Origin: a virus
DNA: 22,850 nt
Reading direction: 5' to 3' (one strand)
IMG/VR virus record: IMGVR_UViG_3300025096_000142
Span: 1 to 22,850 of that record
The position numbers and the translations under genes are program-made. The notes under the pieces were generated by a model, which worked only from the letters and a program-made list of their open reading frames with translations, did no database searches and was not told where the DNA came from. Shown here in pieces: positions 12,339 to 20,593 of this stretch. Every line of letters starts with the position of its first letter. Within the stretch, counting starts at the first letter, position 1.

Positions 12339-13058
12339 ATGCCTTTACCAACCATTGCAACGCCAACATATGAACTTGAGTTGCCATCTACAGGAAAGAA
12401 AATAAAATACAGACCTTTCCTTGTTAAAGAAGAGAAGTTATTAGTACTAGCATTAGAGTCAGAAGATACTAAACAAATTTCTACAGCAATTAAAGCAGTA
12501 TTAAAAAATTGTATTCAGACTAGAGGAGTTAAGGTAGATAACCTTCCTACTTTTGATATAGAATATTTGTTCCTTAACATCAGAGGGAAGTCTGTTGGAG
12601 AAGAGATTGAAGTTAATCTAATAGCACCTGATGATAAAGTAACATCTGTACCAGTGACTATTAATATAGATGACATTAAAATAAGTAAGAAGGAAAGTCA
12701 TACTAATAAAATTAAATTGGATGAGACTTTGATGATGCAGATGAAGTATCCTTCATTGAATGAGTTTGTTAAAAATAATTTTGACTTTAATGGTGAAGTA
12801 GATATGGATCAGTCCTTTGATTTGATTGCATCTTGTATTGATAAAATCTATAGTGAAGATGAGGTATGGTCTACTGCTGATTGTACTAAGAAAGAAGTTA
12901 AAGATTTCTTAGAGCAGATGAATAGTTTACAGTTCAAGGAGATTGAAATTTTCTTTGATAGTATGCCTAAGTTAGCTCATACTGTAACCTTTACTAATCC
13001 TAATACAAAGGTTGAAAGTACTGTAGTATTGGAGGGACTCTCGTCTTTTTTCGCTTAG
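12339..13058 (+). CDS. 26: gp26-like baseplate hub/tail assembly protein, frameshift donor
   Basis: The 239-aa protein matches the T4 gp26 (T4_baseplate) family: an N-terminal beta segment (TYELELPSTGKKIKYRPFLV), KEEKLLVLALESEDTKQIST, ILKNCIQ-type helix (VLKNCIQTRGVKVDNLPTFD) and EYLFLNIRGKSVGEEIE. The C-terminus ends abruptly (LEGLSSFFA) just after a T-TTT-TTC slippery site at 13046-13052. A -1 shift there would extend the protein by 61 residues through the gp51-like ORF, to about 299 aa. In T4, gp26 takes part in hub assembly; the family and location before the tape-measure gene fit a tail-assembly chaperone. Confidence 0.85.
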   Translation: MPLPTIATPTYELELPSTGKKIKYRPFLVKEEKLLVLALESEDTKQISTAIKAVLKNCIQTRGVKVDNLPTFDIEYLFLNIRGKSVGEEIEVNLIAPDDKVTSVPVTINIDDIKISKKESHTNKIKLDETLMMQMKYPSLNEFVKNNFDFNGEVDMDQSFDLIASCIDKIYSEDEVWSTADCTKKEVKDFLEQMNSLQFKEIEIFFDSMPKLAHTVTFTNPNTKVESTVVLEGLSSFFA

Positions 13059-13076
13059 GGATGGTTCATATGGACC
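13031..13076 (+). other. Candidate programmed -1 ribosomal frameshift site
   Basis: GGAGGG (13031-13036) is an internal Shine-Dalgarno-like element. The heptamer T-TTT-TTC (13046-13052) is in the correct gp26 frame (codons TCT TTT TTC). The gp26 stop TAG follows at 13056. A small hairpin, GGTTC-ATAT-GGACC (13063-13076), lies 10 nt after the heptamer. The -1 frame is open from the slip site through the gp51-like ORF to 13237. Confidence 0.65.
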
Positions 13077-13237
13077 TTGAAAATTATTATAAGATTAATT
13101 TCGCTCTGTTACAGTATCATAAATATTCATTAACTGAGATTGAGAACTTAATCCCTTGGGAGAGAGATATATATGTTGGGTTGCTTCAGCAACATCTTGA
13201 GGATGAGAAATTAAAGCAACAACAAGCAAGTAACTGA
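13061..13237 (+). CDS. 51: gp51-like/tail chaperone C-terminal domain, 58 aa
   Basis: If translated alone the ORF starts at ATG 13061, but no proper ribosome binding site precedes it. If reached by -1 frameshift, residues RLG join it to gp26. The sequence NFALLQYHKYSLTEIENLIP then WERDIYVGLLQQH is the pattern of the C-terminal part of GT-type tail-assembly chaperones, and also matches the short protein called gp51 (hub assembly catalyst) in cyanophages. It is far shorter than T4 gp51 (249 aa). TGATG overlap with the next gene, a tape-measure-like protein. Confidence 0.75.
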   Translation: MVHMDLENYYKINFALLQYHKYSLTEIENLIPWERDIYVGLLQQHLEDEKLKQQQASN

Positions 13238-15063
13238 TGCAAAAGAAAAAGACTGCATATGTTTCACCTAATATAGCAGGGGTACTTTCACTATTTGATC
13301 CCGCTTTAGATTGGAGCGCAGACTTGTCTGGTGATGAATATGCAACTGCTCTTAAAGAATTTTTAGTAGTTCATCAAGAGGGTAGTAAAGACCCTAGAAA
13401 AGATGATGAAATTGAAAGTGATGTAATAATGGGTATAAGAAAAGAATTTCTTAAAGTAAAAAAGAATAAAGATTTAGAATATTCGGTTAAGAAGACTAAA
13501 ATTAAAGGTAATAAATTTTTTGATAAGGATCAAGGTAAGGGTAAAACAACTGATAAATCTCAAAATCCAGATATTAGTCAGATTTTTAATAATGAAAGTA
13601 TAAAACCTGCTGATACGGATCCTGAAAGTAAAACAGATCAGTCCTCTGCATTAATACCAAAGAGATTAGATGGTATTGCAGACTCAGTAGAATCTATTGC
13701 TACATTATTAAGAAGACAATTAGGTCTTCAAGAGAAACAACAACGTGATGCTAGAGTAGAACAGGATAAAATTAATAAACAAGATAGGGAAGATAAGATA
13801 GAAAAGAAACCAGATGATAAGAAGACTGGTGGGCTTCCTAAGGCTATATCAAAACCAGCTCTTGGTTTCTTTGAGAGAATAAAGAAATTCTTTTTGAATA
13901 TTGTTATTGGTGCTGCAGCAATAAAATTAATGGATTGGTTAAAAGATCCTGCTAATGCAGAAAAGATTACTCAGTTTAAAGATTTTTTAATTAATAATGC
14001 TGGAGTGATTCTTGGTAGTTTAGCAGCACTTGCAATGCTTCCTGTAATACTTACTGTTGTTTCTGTAGTAAAAGGTATACTAGCTGGGTTAGCATTGTTA
14101 GGACCATTGTTACCTTTATTACCTTGGATTCTAGGTGGTCTTCTTATTGGTGCGGTTGCATGGTGGATATCAAAGAAATTATTCGGTGATGACAGGGAAG
14201 ATGCAATAGGTAGAGAAGCTATTGGTAGAGAGAGACATAAAAATTTAGAAAGACTTAGAGCAGCTGGAATAGTTGATGCTGGAGAAAATTCATTAACTCT
14301 AGATGAGGGATTTCATGAAGATGGTAAACTATCTTACAAACGCCTTAAGGCTCCTCTATATGGTAAAGATTCTATCACTGGACGTGAATGGAGACGAGGA
14401 GATCCTGTAGGAAAAGATCATCAAGTAACTGTTGATCTTATGAATGAAGATCATGCAAAATGGTATATTAAAAAATATGGACAAGAAGAATATGATAAGA
14501 AAGTATCTGCTCATACTTCATTTAGGGAGACTAAGGCTGCTCTTATTGATCATAGTAAAGATATGAGAGCTGAGATAGAAGAACTGTGGGGTGATAAAAA
14601 GAAGGAACATTTTAAATTAGCAAGAGAAGAACAGGAAACATTAAAGGAATCAGGTGCTAGTGCAAAAGAATTAAATGCAGCATGGACGAAGCAAACTGAA
14701 GACTGGAACGTCAAGAGGGATAAATTAAGGGAACAAGAAAAGGAAATAAAAACTAAGTATGGAGAAGAAGCAATACAAATTAGAAAGGGAGAAGAGATAT
14801 CTGATGTATCTACTCAACAAACATCAGCAAATATTGATAATAATCAAACAGAATCTACTGATATATCCAAGCTTGAACCTAATAAGAAGAATCAAAATGT
14901 AGTAATATCTGGTGGAGGTAATACTGGTGGTGGAGGTAATACTGGCGGAGGAGGTGGAGGTGGTTCTGAATCATCTAGTGTCTCTAGTTTTTCTTCTGTA
15001 GATTCTCAGAATAATCAAACTATAGCTACTCAAGCTCAGTATAATAAAGCGAAGGTGGATTAA
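13237..15063 (+). CDS. Tape-measure-like tail/hub protein (gp29 position), 608 aa
   Basis: Located directly after the tail-assembly chaperone genes, the usual place of the tape-measure gene. N-terminal residues 1-190 are highly charged, with coiled-coil-like segments (LDGIADSVESIATLLRRQLG). Residues ~211-231 (FFERIKKFFLNIVIGAAAIK) and ~255-311 are strongly hydrophobic, as in tape-measure proteins that enter the host membrane. A helical charged region follows, and a Gly-rich repeat lies at about 558-575. Size equals T4 gp29 (590 aa). Similarity of this layout to the next gene suggests paralogy. The gp29 link is by position and architecture, not by sequence identity. Confidence 0.6.
   Translation: MQKKKTAYVSPNIAGVLSLFDPALDWSADLSGDEYATALKEFLVVHQEGSKDPRKDDEIESDVIMGIRKEFLKVKKNKDLEYSVKKTKIKGNKFFDKDQGKGKTTDKSQNPDISQIFNNESIKPADTDPESKTDQSSALIPKRLDGIADSVESIATLLRRQLGLQEKQQRDARVEQDKINKQDREDKIEKKPDDKKTGGLPKAISKPALGFFERIKKFFLNIVIGAAAIKLMDWLKDPANAEKITQFKDFLINNAGVILGSLAALAMLPVILTVVSVVKGILAGLALLGPLLPLLPWILGGLLIGAVAWWISKKLFGDDREDAIGREAIGRERHKNLERLRAAGIVDAGENSLTLDEGFHEDGKLSYKRLKAPLYGKDSITGREWRRGDPVGKDHQVTVDLMNEDHAKWYIKKYGQEEYDKKVSAHTSFRETKAALIDHSKDMRAEIEELWGDKKKEHFKLAREEQETLKESGASAKELNAAWTKQTEDWNVKRDKLREQEKEIKTKYGEEAIQIRKGEEISDVSTQQTSANIDNNQTESTDISKLEPNKKNQNVVISGGGNTGGGGNTGGGGGGGSESSSVSSFSSVDSQNNQTIATQAQYNKAKVD
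14913..14948 (+). repeat. Tandem 18-bp direct repeat in a Gly-rich linker
   Basis: TGGAGGTAATACTGGTGG (14913-14930) repeats at 14931-14948 with one T-to-C change, encoding GGGNTG twice, and leads into a poly-Gly run. It probably arose by replication slippage and makes a flexible linker. Confidence 0.85.
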
Positions 15064-15066
15064 GAT

Positions 15067-16635
15067 ATGGCTTGGGGAGCACTTATAAAATCTGTTGCTA
15101 AAGGGGCCATTAAAAAGAAGGCTAAGAAGAAAGGCGCAGAGATGGCGAAGAATATTGTTAATAAAAAAGAGAAAGATAACTCTAGTGCTATAGTAGTACG
15201 AGAAAAATCTGCTTCTATTGTACAATCACCTGGAGGAGCTCTTGTTAAGCAAGATCAAGATTCTCCTATTACAAAACCTAAGAGTGGTTCATCCCCATTA
15301 GATAGAATTGATAGTGCTCTTTTAGATATTATTAATACTCTTAAGAGTAGAAGGAAGTTGATGTTGGCTCAGTCTAGAAGAGATAGAGTGCAATCTAATA
15401 AAGAAAAGAAAGCTAAGAGAGAAGGTCTTCTAGAAAAGATGAAGGCTGGTGGTAAGAAGATGTTGGGTAATGTTAAAGCAGCAGCAACTGGGTGGTGGGA
15501 AAGACTACAAAGATTTTTGTTGATGACTATGCTTGGGTCATTGGTGCTTGCTATTAAGAACAACTGGGAATCAATCCAAGAAAAGATTGAGAAGGTTGTC
15601 AAGTTTGTTCAAGACTTCTGGAAGTTTATGGAACCAGTAGTATCACCTTTAATTGAAGGGTTGAAATGGGTGGTTACGCAGTGGACTGAGATGGGTCCTG
15701 AGTTGATGAAGTCGAGTAAGGATAATAAAGAGATAGGCAAAGAAACCGATCAGTTATCAAAAGATTTGAAAGACTTAGAAAAAACTAAGAAGGATGTTGA
15801 TGGAAATTTTAAAGAGGCAGAGAAAGGTGTTAAAGATAAAAGAAACGAAAAATTTGATGACTTAGCAAAGGAAACTGGTTTAGATAGTGGAGTTTCTCCT
15901 GATAATAAGGAACTACCTGAAACAAGTAGAGAACAGGTAGAACAAGATGTAGAACAAAAATTAGATGATAGTGGTATACAATCTAAACTGGATGGATTTA
16001 AGGGTCAGCTAGAAGAAGTAACTGTTGAACCAGTAGAAGTAGATACTTCCCAGATGAAGAAGTATGAGACTGGAGCATCTCCAGTTCCAGAAACTGGACC
16101 AGCTATAGTTCATAAAGGTGAGGTTATTATTCCTGCTCCTATAGTTAAACAGGTTGGTGGTCCTATGAAGATAGAAAATATTCTAAACATGATGCAGTCA
16201 TCCACTACAAATATAAAACAAAATCCTCTTAATGTTATAAGTATAATGCAAGGAATGTCTAAAGAGCTTGCTCCTATAGGAGAGCAGTTACCTGGAATTA
16301 TAAATGAAAAGATTGTGGAATCTGAATTTGAAAATTTATCTACTAAAATAATGGAGAAGATGGAAAAGACTTCTTCTATTTTTAATGATCAAGAAATAGT
16401 GGAGAAAACTTTTTCTAATAATACTATTGCAGAAGGAATGAAAAATGTTATTAATACTATTAATGAACAAACTGATTATGAAAATCCTTCATCAAATACT
16501 ATTATAGTTCCTTTACCTTCACCTCCTCAACCTTCTTCAGGTGGTGGATCTGGAGGAGAAACTAAGGTAATTTCTATACAAGGAGATTCCTTAAATAGAT
16601 ATATGGAAACACTTATTCAAGGAGCTCTGTATTAA
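15067..16635 (+). CDS. Second tape-measure-like structural protein, 522 aa
   Basis: N-terminus is very basic (IKKKAKKKGAEMAKNIVNKK). Residues ~77-130 are helical and charged, and then comes TGWWERLQRFLLMTMLGSLV at about 141-160, a hydrophobic segment like the FFERIKKFFLNIVIG block of the preceding gene. Residues ~170-330 are helical coiled-coil. A motif PAIVHKGEVIIPAPIVKQ at about 348-365 is typical of the C-terminal part of tail tape-measure proteins. A Pro/Ser/Gly-rich linker (LPSPPQPSSGGGSGGE) precedes the end. A role in tail length or hub is inferred; cyanophage annotations usually call such genes 'structural protein'. Confidence 0.6.
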   Translation: MAWGALIKSVAKGAIKKKAKKKGAEMAKNIVNKKEKDNSSAIVVREKSASIVQSPGGALVKQDQDSPITKPKSGSSPLDRIDSALLDIINTLKSRRKLMLAQSRRDRVQSNKEKKAKREGLLEKMKAGGKKMLGNVKAAATGWWERLQRFLLMTMLGSLVLAIKNNWESIQEKIEKVVKFVQDFWKFMEPVVSPLIEGLKWVVTQWTEMGPELMKSSKDNKEIGKETDQLSKDLKDLEKTKKDVDGNFKEAEKGVKDKRNEKFDDLAKETGLDSGVSPDNKELPETSREQVEQDVEQKLDDSGIQSKLDGFKGQLEEVTVEPVEVDTSQMKKYETGASPVPETGPAIVHKGEVIIPAPIVKQVGGPMKIENILNMMQSSTTNIKQNPLNVISIMQGMSKELAPIGEQLPGIINEKIVESEFENLSTKIMEKMEKTSSIFNDQEIVEKTFSNNTIAEGMKNVINTINEQTDYENPSSNTIIVPLPSPPQPSSGGGSGGETKVISIQGDSLNRYMETLIQGALY

Positions 16636-16643
16636 ATACTATA

Positions 16644-18020
16644 ATGTCACAAAATAAACAATCCACCAGAACAGGAAATATAAGAGAGTTTAAAATCTTT
16701 GAGGCTAAACAAGGAGGTAAATATATTGATGCGGCTGCTGCTATTGTAGATATAAAATACTATGAAAATATATTATCTAATACTATATCTTTGAATGTAA
16801 ATGTTGTTGAGACTGGAGAGAGTAATGGTTCAATAGGTAATAAAGGTATGTTAGATGCACTTCCTATTAGGGGAGGTAATAAAGCTTATATTGTTATTGA
16901 GGATCATGAGGGTGCGACATTAGAGTTTAAAGGAGACACTGGATTGTATGTGAATAGAATAAGGAATGTTCTTCCTGGTACGCAGAAAGATGTTTATGCT
17001 TTAGACTTTGCTCCTAGAGAATTGTTTGCTAACGAACAATGTAGAGTAGTTAAAAGATATGATGGTAAGATATCTGATAGTATTAATACAATTCTTACTG
17101 ACAATCTTACTGATGATGTAGGGATAAAGACTAAGAAGAAAGTGGATGCAGATGAGACTTTAATTAATTATAATTTTATAGGTAATGAAAGAAAACCTTT
17201 TCATGTTTGCACTTGGTTAGCATCCAAATCTGTTCCATCTGATAAGGGAGGGACAGCAGGTTATCTTTTCTTTGAAACTCATGATGGATTTAAATTTAAA
17301 TCTATTGATGGATTGTTTGATGAGAAAAAGAATGAACCTAAAGGTAATTATATTTTTACTAATACCGCAGACAATCCTAAAGGGTATGATGGTAAGATAT
17401 TAAATTATAGTATTGAAAGAGATATGGATCTTCAAAGTAATTTATCTATAGGTATGTATGCTAATAGAACTATTTTCTTTGATTTTTATGCAATGCACTT
17501 TAAAACAAGAGACTATAGTGTTGATGAATCTGGACCACCAGAAGAAGATAAAGGAGCAGGTAGTAAGGGTAAGCAAACCCACGGAGGAGCTGATGATATA
17601 GATGCTGTTGCTGATGAATTTAGATTGCCAGTTTCTAGAATAATGAATAAGGTTCTTGACGTAGGAACTCTTCCTCCTGGAAAGGATATAGATGAGCAGT
17701 TAGAACAATGGAAGAATAGTCCCTTTGATCCTACTTACGATGCTGCTAAAACTATGGTACAATCAGTGATGAGATACAATCAATTGTTCTCAATCAAAAT
17801 AAATATGACTATACCAGGAAACTTTAACCTTCGTGCTGGCGACTTACTTCAATGTGAGTTCCCTGAATTAACCACTGATCCTAACACAGATGTTAATCAA
17901 CAAAGTGGAGGTATATATATGATATCCAGTCTATGTCATAATCTCACACCAAGAGAAACTGTTACTAGTTTAACTCTTGTTAGAGATACTTTTGGAAGAA
18001 CATCATTTAAAACAGGATAA
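16644..18020 (+). CDS. 27: gp27-like baseplate hub protein
   Basis: gp27 forms the trimeric collar that joins the gp5 spike to the tail tube. The 458-aa sequence has hub-protein features: paired beta segments in the N-terminal half (AAAAIVDIKYYENILSNTIS, LDALPIRGGNKAYIVIEDHE), YNFIGNERKPFHVCTWLASK, then GYLFFETHDGFKFKSIDGLF, a motif common in gp27/D-type hub proteins. Length is near T4 gp27 (391 aa). It is next to the gp5-like gene. Assignment is by motif and order; no ribosome binding site is seen before the ATG, 8 nt after the previous stop. Confidence 0.68.
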   Translation: MSQNKQSTRTGNIREFKIFEAKQGGKYIDAAAAIVDIKYYENILSNTISLNVNVVETGESNGSIGNKGMLDALPIRGGNKAYIVIEDHEGATLEFKGDTGLYVNRIRNVLPGTQKDVYALDFAPRELFANEQCRVVKRYDGKISDSINTILTDNLTDDVGIKTKKKVDADETLINYNFIGNERKPFHVCTWLASKSVPSDKGGTAGYLFFETHDGFKFKSIDGLFDEKKNEPKGNYIFTNTADNPKGYDGKILNYSIERDMDLQSNLSIGMYANRTIFFDFYAMHFKTRDYSVDESGPPEEDKGAGSKGKQTHGGADDIDAVADEFRLPVSRIMNKVLDVGTLPPGKDIDEQLEQWKNSPFDPTYDAAKTMVQSVMRYNQLFSIKINMTIPGNFNLRAGDLLQCEFPELTTDPNTDVNQQSGGIYMISSLCHNLTPRETVTSLTLVRDTFGRTSFKTG

Positions 18021-18023
18021 ATT

Positions 18024-18293
18024 ATGACAACAAAAACTCCAGACCACGATTTAAACCATGAAGTTTACATTGATCCAAAGGATCATAAGGAACATGTCAA
18101 TCATGGTATGATTGAATACAGTGAGTCTGATTTAGAGATGCATAATGATGCATTCCATGCCCACTCAGAGGAGGAAGTGAATAAGAATGAAGGTAAGATT
18201 AATGACTGGCACACAAGACATGAGGATCAACACCTTGAAGTTTATTGTGACAATCATCCCGACTCATTAGAGTGTAGAGTATATGACGACTAA
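18024..18293 (+). CDS. His-rich acidic small protein, 89 aa, between hub and spike genes
   Basis: Twelve of 89 residues are His, interspersed with many Asp/Glu (DHDLNHEVYID, DHKEHVNHG, FHAHSEEEVN, WHTRHEDQHLEV). Two cysteines lie near the end (YCDNHPDSLECR). I recall near-identical proteins in T4-like cyanophages, so it is a real and apparently conserved gene. Its composition suggests metal binding. Its place between gp27-like and gp5-like genes suggests a role in hub or spike assembly (inference). It overlaps the next gene by one base (TAATG). Confidence 0.78.
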   Translation: MTTKTPDHDLNHEVYIDPKDHKEHVNHGMIEYSESDLEMHNDAFHAHSEEEVNKNEGKINDWHTRHEDQHLEVYCDNHPDSLECRVYDD

Positions 18294-20593
18294 TGATTGA
18301 ACAAGGACTTGTAAAAAGACATTACTTAGGAAGGGATGGATTCATTTGGTGGATTGGTCAGGTAGTAGACCAGACTCAATGGATAGGTAATTTTCCAGAA
18401 GCTCCTACCAGAACCACAAAAGAACAGAAGGGTTTTGACTTTAGATATAAAGTTAGGATCATGGGGTATCATACTGCATGTCCTACTGAACTTCCTGATG
18501 AGGATCTTCCTTGGGCTTCAGTAATGCTTCCAGTTACTGCTGGAACATCTGGAGGAGCAGTTAGTACGCCTAATTTAAGGCGAGGTAATTTTGTTTATGG
18601 TTTCTTTATTGATGGAGAGGATGCACAACAACCTGTAATCATGGGGGTGATTGGATATAATCAATACACTGCTATCCTAAAAGAACCTCCAGAGAAAGAA
18701 GAGTGTGGTATTTTTAAACCTTTTAGTGGCTATACTGTTGATGATACTGTCCCTAAGAATGCTCAGACTGTTGAGAAAGAAGAAGGAGTAGGAGAAGAAC
18801 CTGGTGCTGGTTCTCCAAAGAAAGGAACATCTAATAAGAATGGGGTTGCTGAATCTTCTGTTTCTGTGCAGGGAAGAGATGATGGAGCTAGTTTAGAGCA
18901 GAAGAATGCTGAGTCTAAAGAAAGAGTAATAAGTTCTACTAACAAATGTAAGCCTGCTCCTATAGGACCTATACAAACTAACATTAGAAATTTTCTTGCA
19001 GATGTAGAAGAGGTGAAAAAGAGTGTAACTGATTGGGAAACAACAGTATCTACTAGTGTTGATAATGTAGATAGAGAAATTGGTAAGCTTAAAGCTAATG
19101 TTATTATGGATATTTCAGGGCATGTTAAGTTGATGCTTACTGAAGTTGAAAAGAATGTTGTACAAAAAGTTAATGATTCTGCAAGTGAGACTTTTGGAGA
19201 GTTATTCCCTACAGAATTACCTCAGGTAAAGGAAGAGATGATGAAAGTTAATGATGAATTGGCATGTCTTTTTAAAAATATAATGAAAAATCTTACTAGT
19301 ATGATAGGAGGATTTTTAGATCAAATATTAGATAGGTTTGTTACTACACCTTTATGTGCTGTTGAGAATTTTTTAGGGTCATTACTTGGAAAGATTTCTG
19401 GTATAATAGATTCAGCTTTAGGTGCAATAATGCAACCTTTAAAATCTTTACTTGCTGGTATGGGTGCTGCTACTGATGCTTTGGATGATGTAATGGGGTT
19501 TGCTAGTGATGCTCTTTCATTACTTACTTGTGATGTAGATCCCAATTGTTCTCAGACAGAGACATGGAATCCACTTGATGGAGCTAAGCCTGGTGCTACT
19601 TTAGATTTGGATAGTATATTCAGTAAAGCAAAGTCAGCAGCAGATTCTGTTAAAGGTGCTCTTGATGGTGTTGCTAATATTGGTGATGCTATTTCTAATA
19701 TAGCAGAGAGTGCTGATTTTTCTGATGTCTTTCAAGATACATGTAATGTTGGACCAGTATTTTGTGGACCTCCTATGGTAGAATTTATAGGAGGTGGTGG
19801 ATCAGGTGCTACAGGTAATGTTATAGTCAGTGCTATTACTACTGTCTTAGGGGTAGATATTATTACTCCTGGAGGAGGGTATATAGGACCACCTAGAGTT
19901 AGATTTATAGATTCATGTGATAAGGGACGTGGAGCTAATGCTAGAGCAATAATATCAGGGGGTCAGGTGGTTCAAGTTGTAATGGATGATAGTGGAATAG
20001 GTTATCTTCCTGCTCCTGATGGAAGTCAGGGGGGAGATGGAAGAACATGGGCAGATCCTAATGATACTGTTGTAGTAAGAGATGATGGTACTTATGATTA
20101 TCCTCCTTATAAACCAGGAATAGTTATTAAACTTAATCCTGGAGATACATATACTTCTCCTGGAGGAAGTCCTGTTACTGTTACAGAACCAGAAACTATT
20201 ACCACTCAACCTCGAACTGATGATACTACTAAAGGAAAAGATCCTTCAACTAATACAGGAAAATATCCAGTGGTTCTTGAGATGGAGGATATTAATATTA
20301 TTGAACCTGGATTTGGATATGATTGTTCTAAGGATAAGGTGGTGATGGAACCTGCTAATGGATGTGAGTTTAGATTGAAGTGTGATCCTGTAGGTTCTAT
20401 TACTAAAGTGGATGTTGTGAAGGGGTGTGTAGGATTCACCGAAGATCCTAAGATTTACATTAAGAGTGATTCAGGTTATAATTGTAAGTTGATGCCTGTC
20501 TTTAAGGTAAATAGAATAGGAAAAGATACATCTCCTAAATTAATTTCGGCAGGTGGAACTATTCAAGTAATAGATTGTGTAGGTAAATTTTAA
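18293..20593 (+). CDS. 5: gp5-like hub protein: OB fold plus beta repeats, no lysozyme domain
   Basis: Residues 1-125 are the gp5 OB fold: FIWWIGQVVDQTQW, YKVRIMGYHT, LPDEDLPWASVMLPVT, and NFVYGFFIDGEDAQQPVIMG. Residues ~125-215 are a Glu/Lys/Ser-rich linker. Residues ~215-430 are helical with an amphipathic part (FLGSLLGKISGIIDSALGAI). From ~480 a beta repeat occurs: PPMVEFIGGGGSGATGN, then GGGYIGPPRVRFIDSCDKGRGAN, with weaker copies (PGFGYDCS) to the end. No T4 lysozyme-like catalytic block is recognisable, although T4 gp5 (575 aa) carries one. TAATG overlap with the next gene, a separate spike-like protein. Confidence 0.82.
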   Translation: MIEQGLVKRHYLGRDGFIWWIGQVVDQTQWIGNFPEAPTRTTKEQKGFDFRYKVRIMGYHTACPTELPDEDLPWASVMLPVTAGTSGGAVSTPNLRRGNFVYGFFIDGEDAQQPVIMGVIGYNQYTAILKEPPEKEECGIFKPFSGYTVDDTVPKNAQTVEKEEGVGEEPGAGSPKKGTSNKNGVAESSVSVQGRDDGASLEQKNAESKERVISSTNKCKPAPIGPIQTNIRNFLADVEEVKKSVTDWETTVSTSVDNVDREIGKLKANVIMDISGHVKLMLTEVEKNVVQKVNDSASETFGELFPTELPQVKEEMMKVNDELACLFKNIMKNLTSMIGGFLDQILDRFVTTPLCAVENFLGSLLGKISGIIDSALGAIMQPLKSLLAGMGAATDALDDVMGFASDALSLLTCDVDPNCSQTETWNPLDGAKPGATLDLDSIFSKAKSAADSVKGALDGVANIGDAISNIAESADFSDVFQDTCNVGPVFCGPPMVEFIGGGGSGATGNVIVSAITTVLGVDIITPGGGYIGPPRVRFIDSCDKGRGANARAIISGGQVVQVVMDDSGIGYLPAPDGSQGGDGRTWADPNDTVVVRDDGTYDYPPYKPGIVIKLNPGDTYTSPGGSPVTVTEPETITTQPRTDDTTKGKDPSTNTGKYPVVLEMEDINIIEPGFGYDCSKDKVVMEPANGCEFRLKCDPVGSITKVDVVKGCVGFTEDPKIYIKSDSGYNCKLMPVFKVNRIGKDTSPKLISAGGTIQVIDCVGKF

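Noticed and set aside
13106-13114. CATAAATA inside the gp51-like ORF as a late promoter for the tape-measure gene
   Set aside because: It is one mismatch from consensus and about 120 nt from the start, and the gene is already coupled to the ORF before it.
14911-14970. Repeat that might be taken for a CRISPR or attachment-site repeat
   Set aside because: It is only two copies of 18 bp with no spacer, inside a Gly-rich coding linker, in frame.
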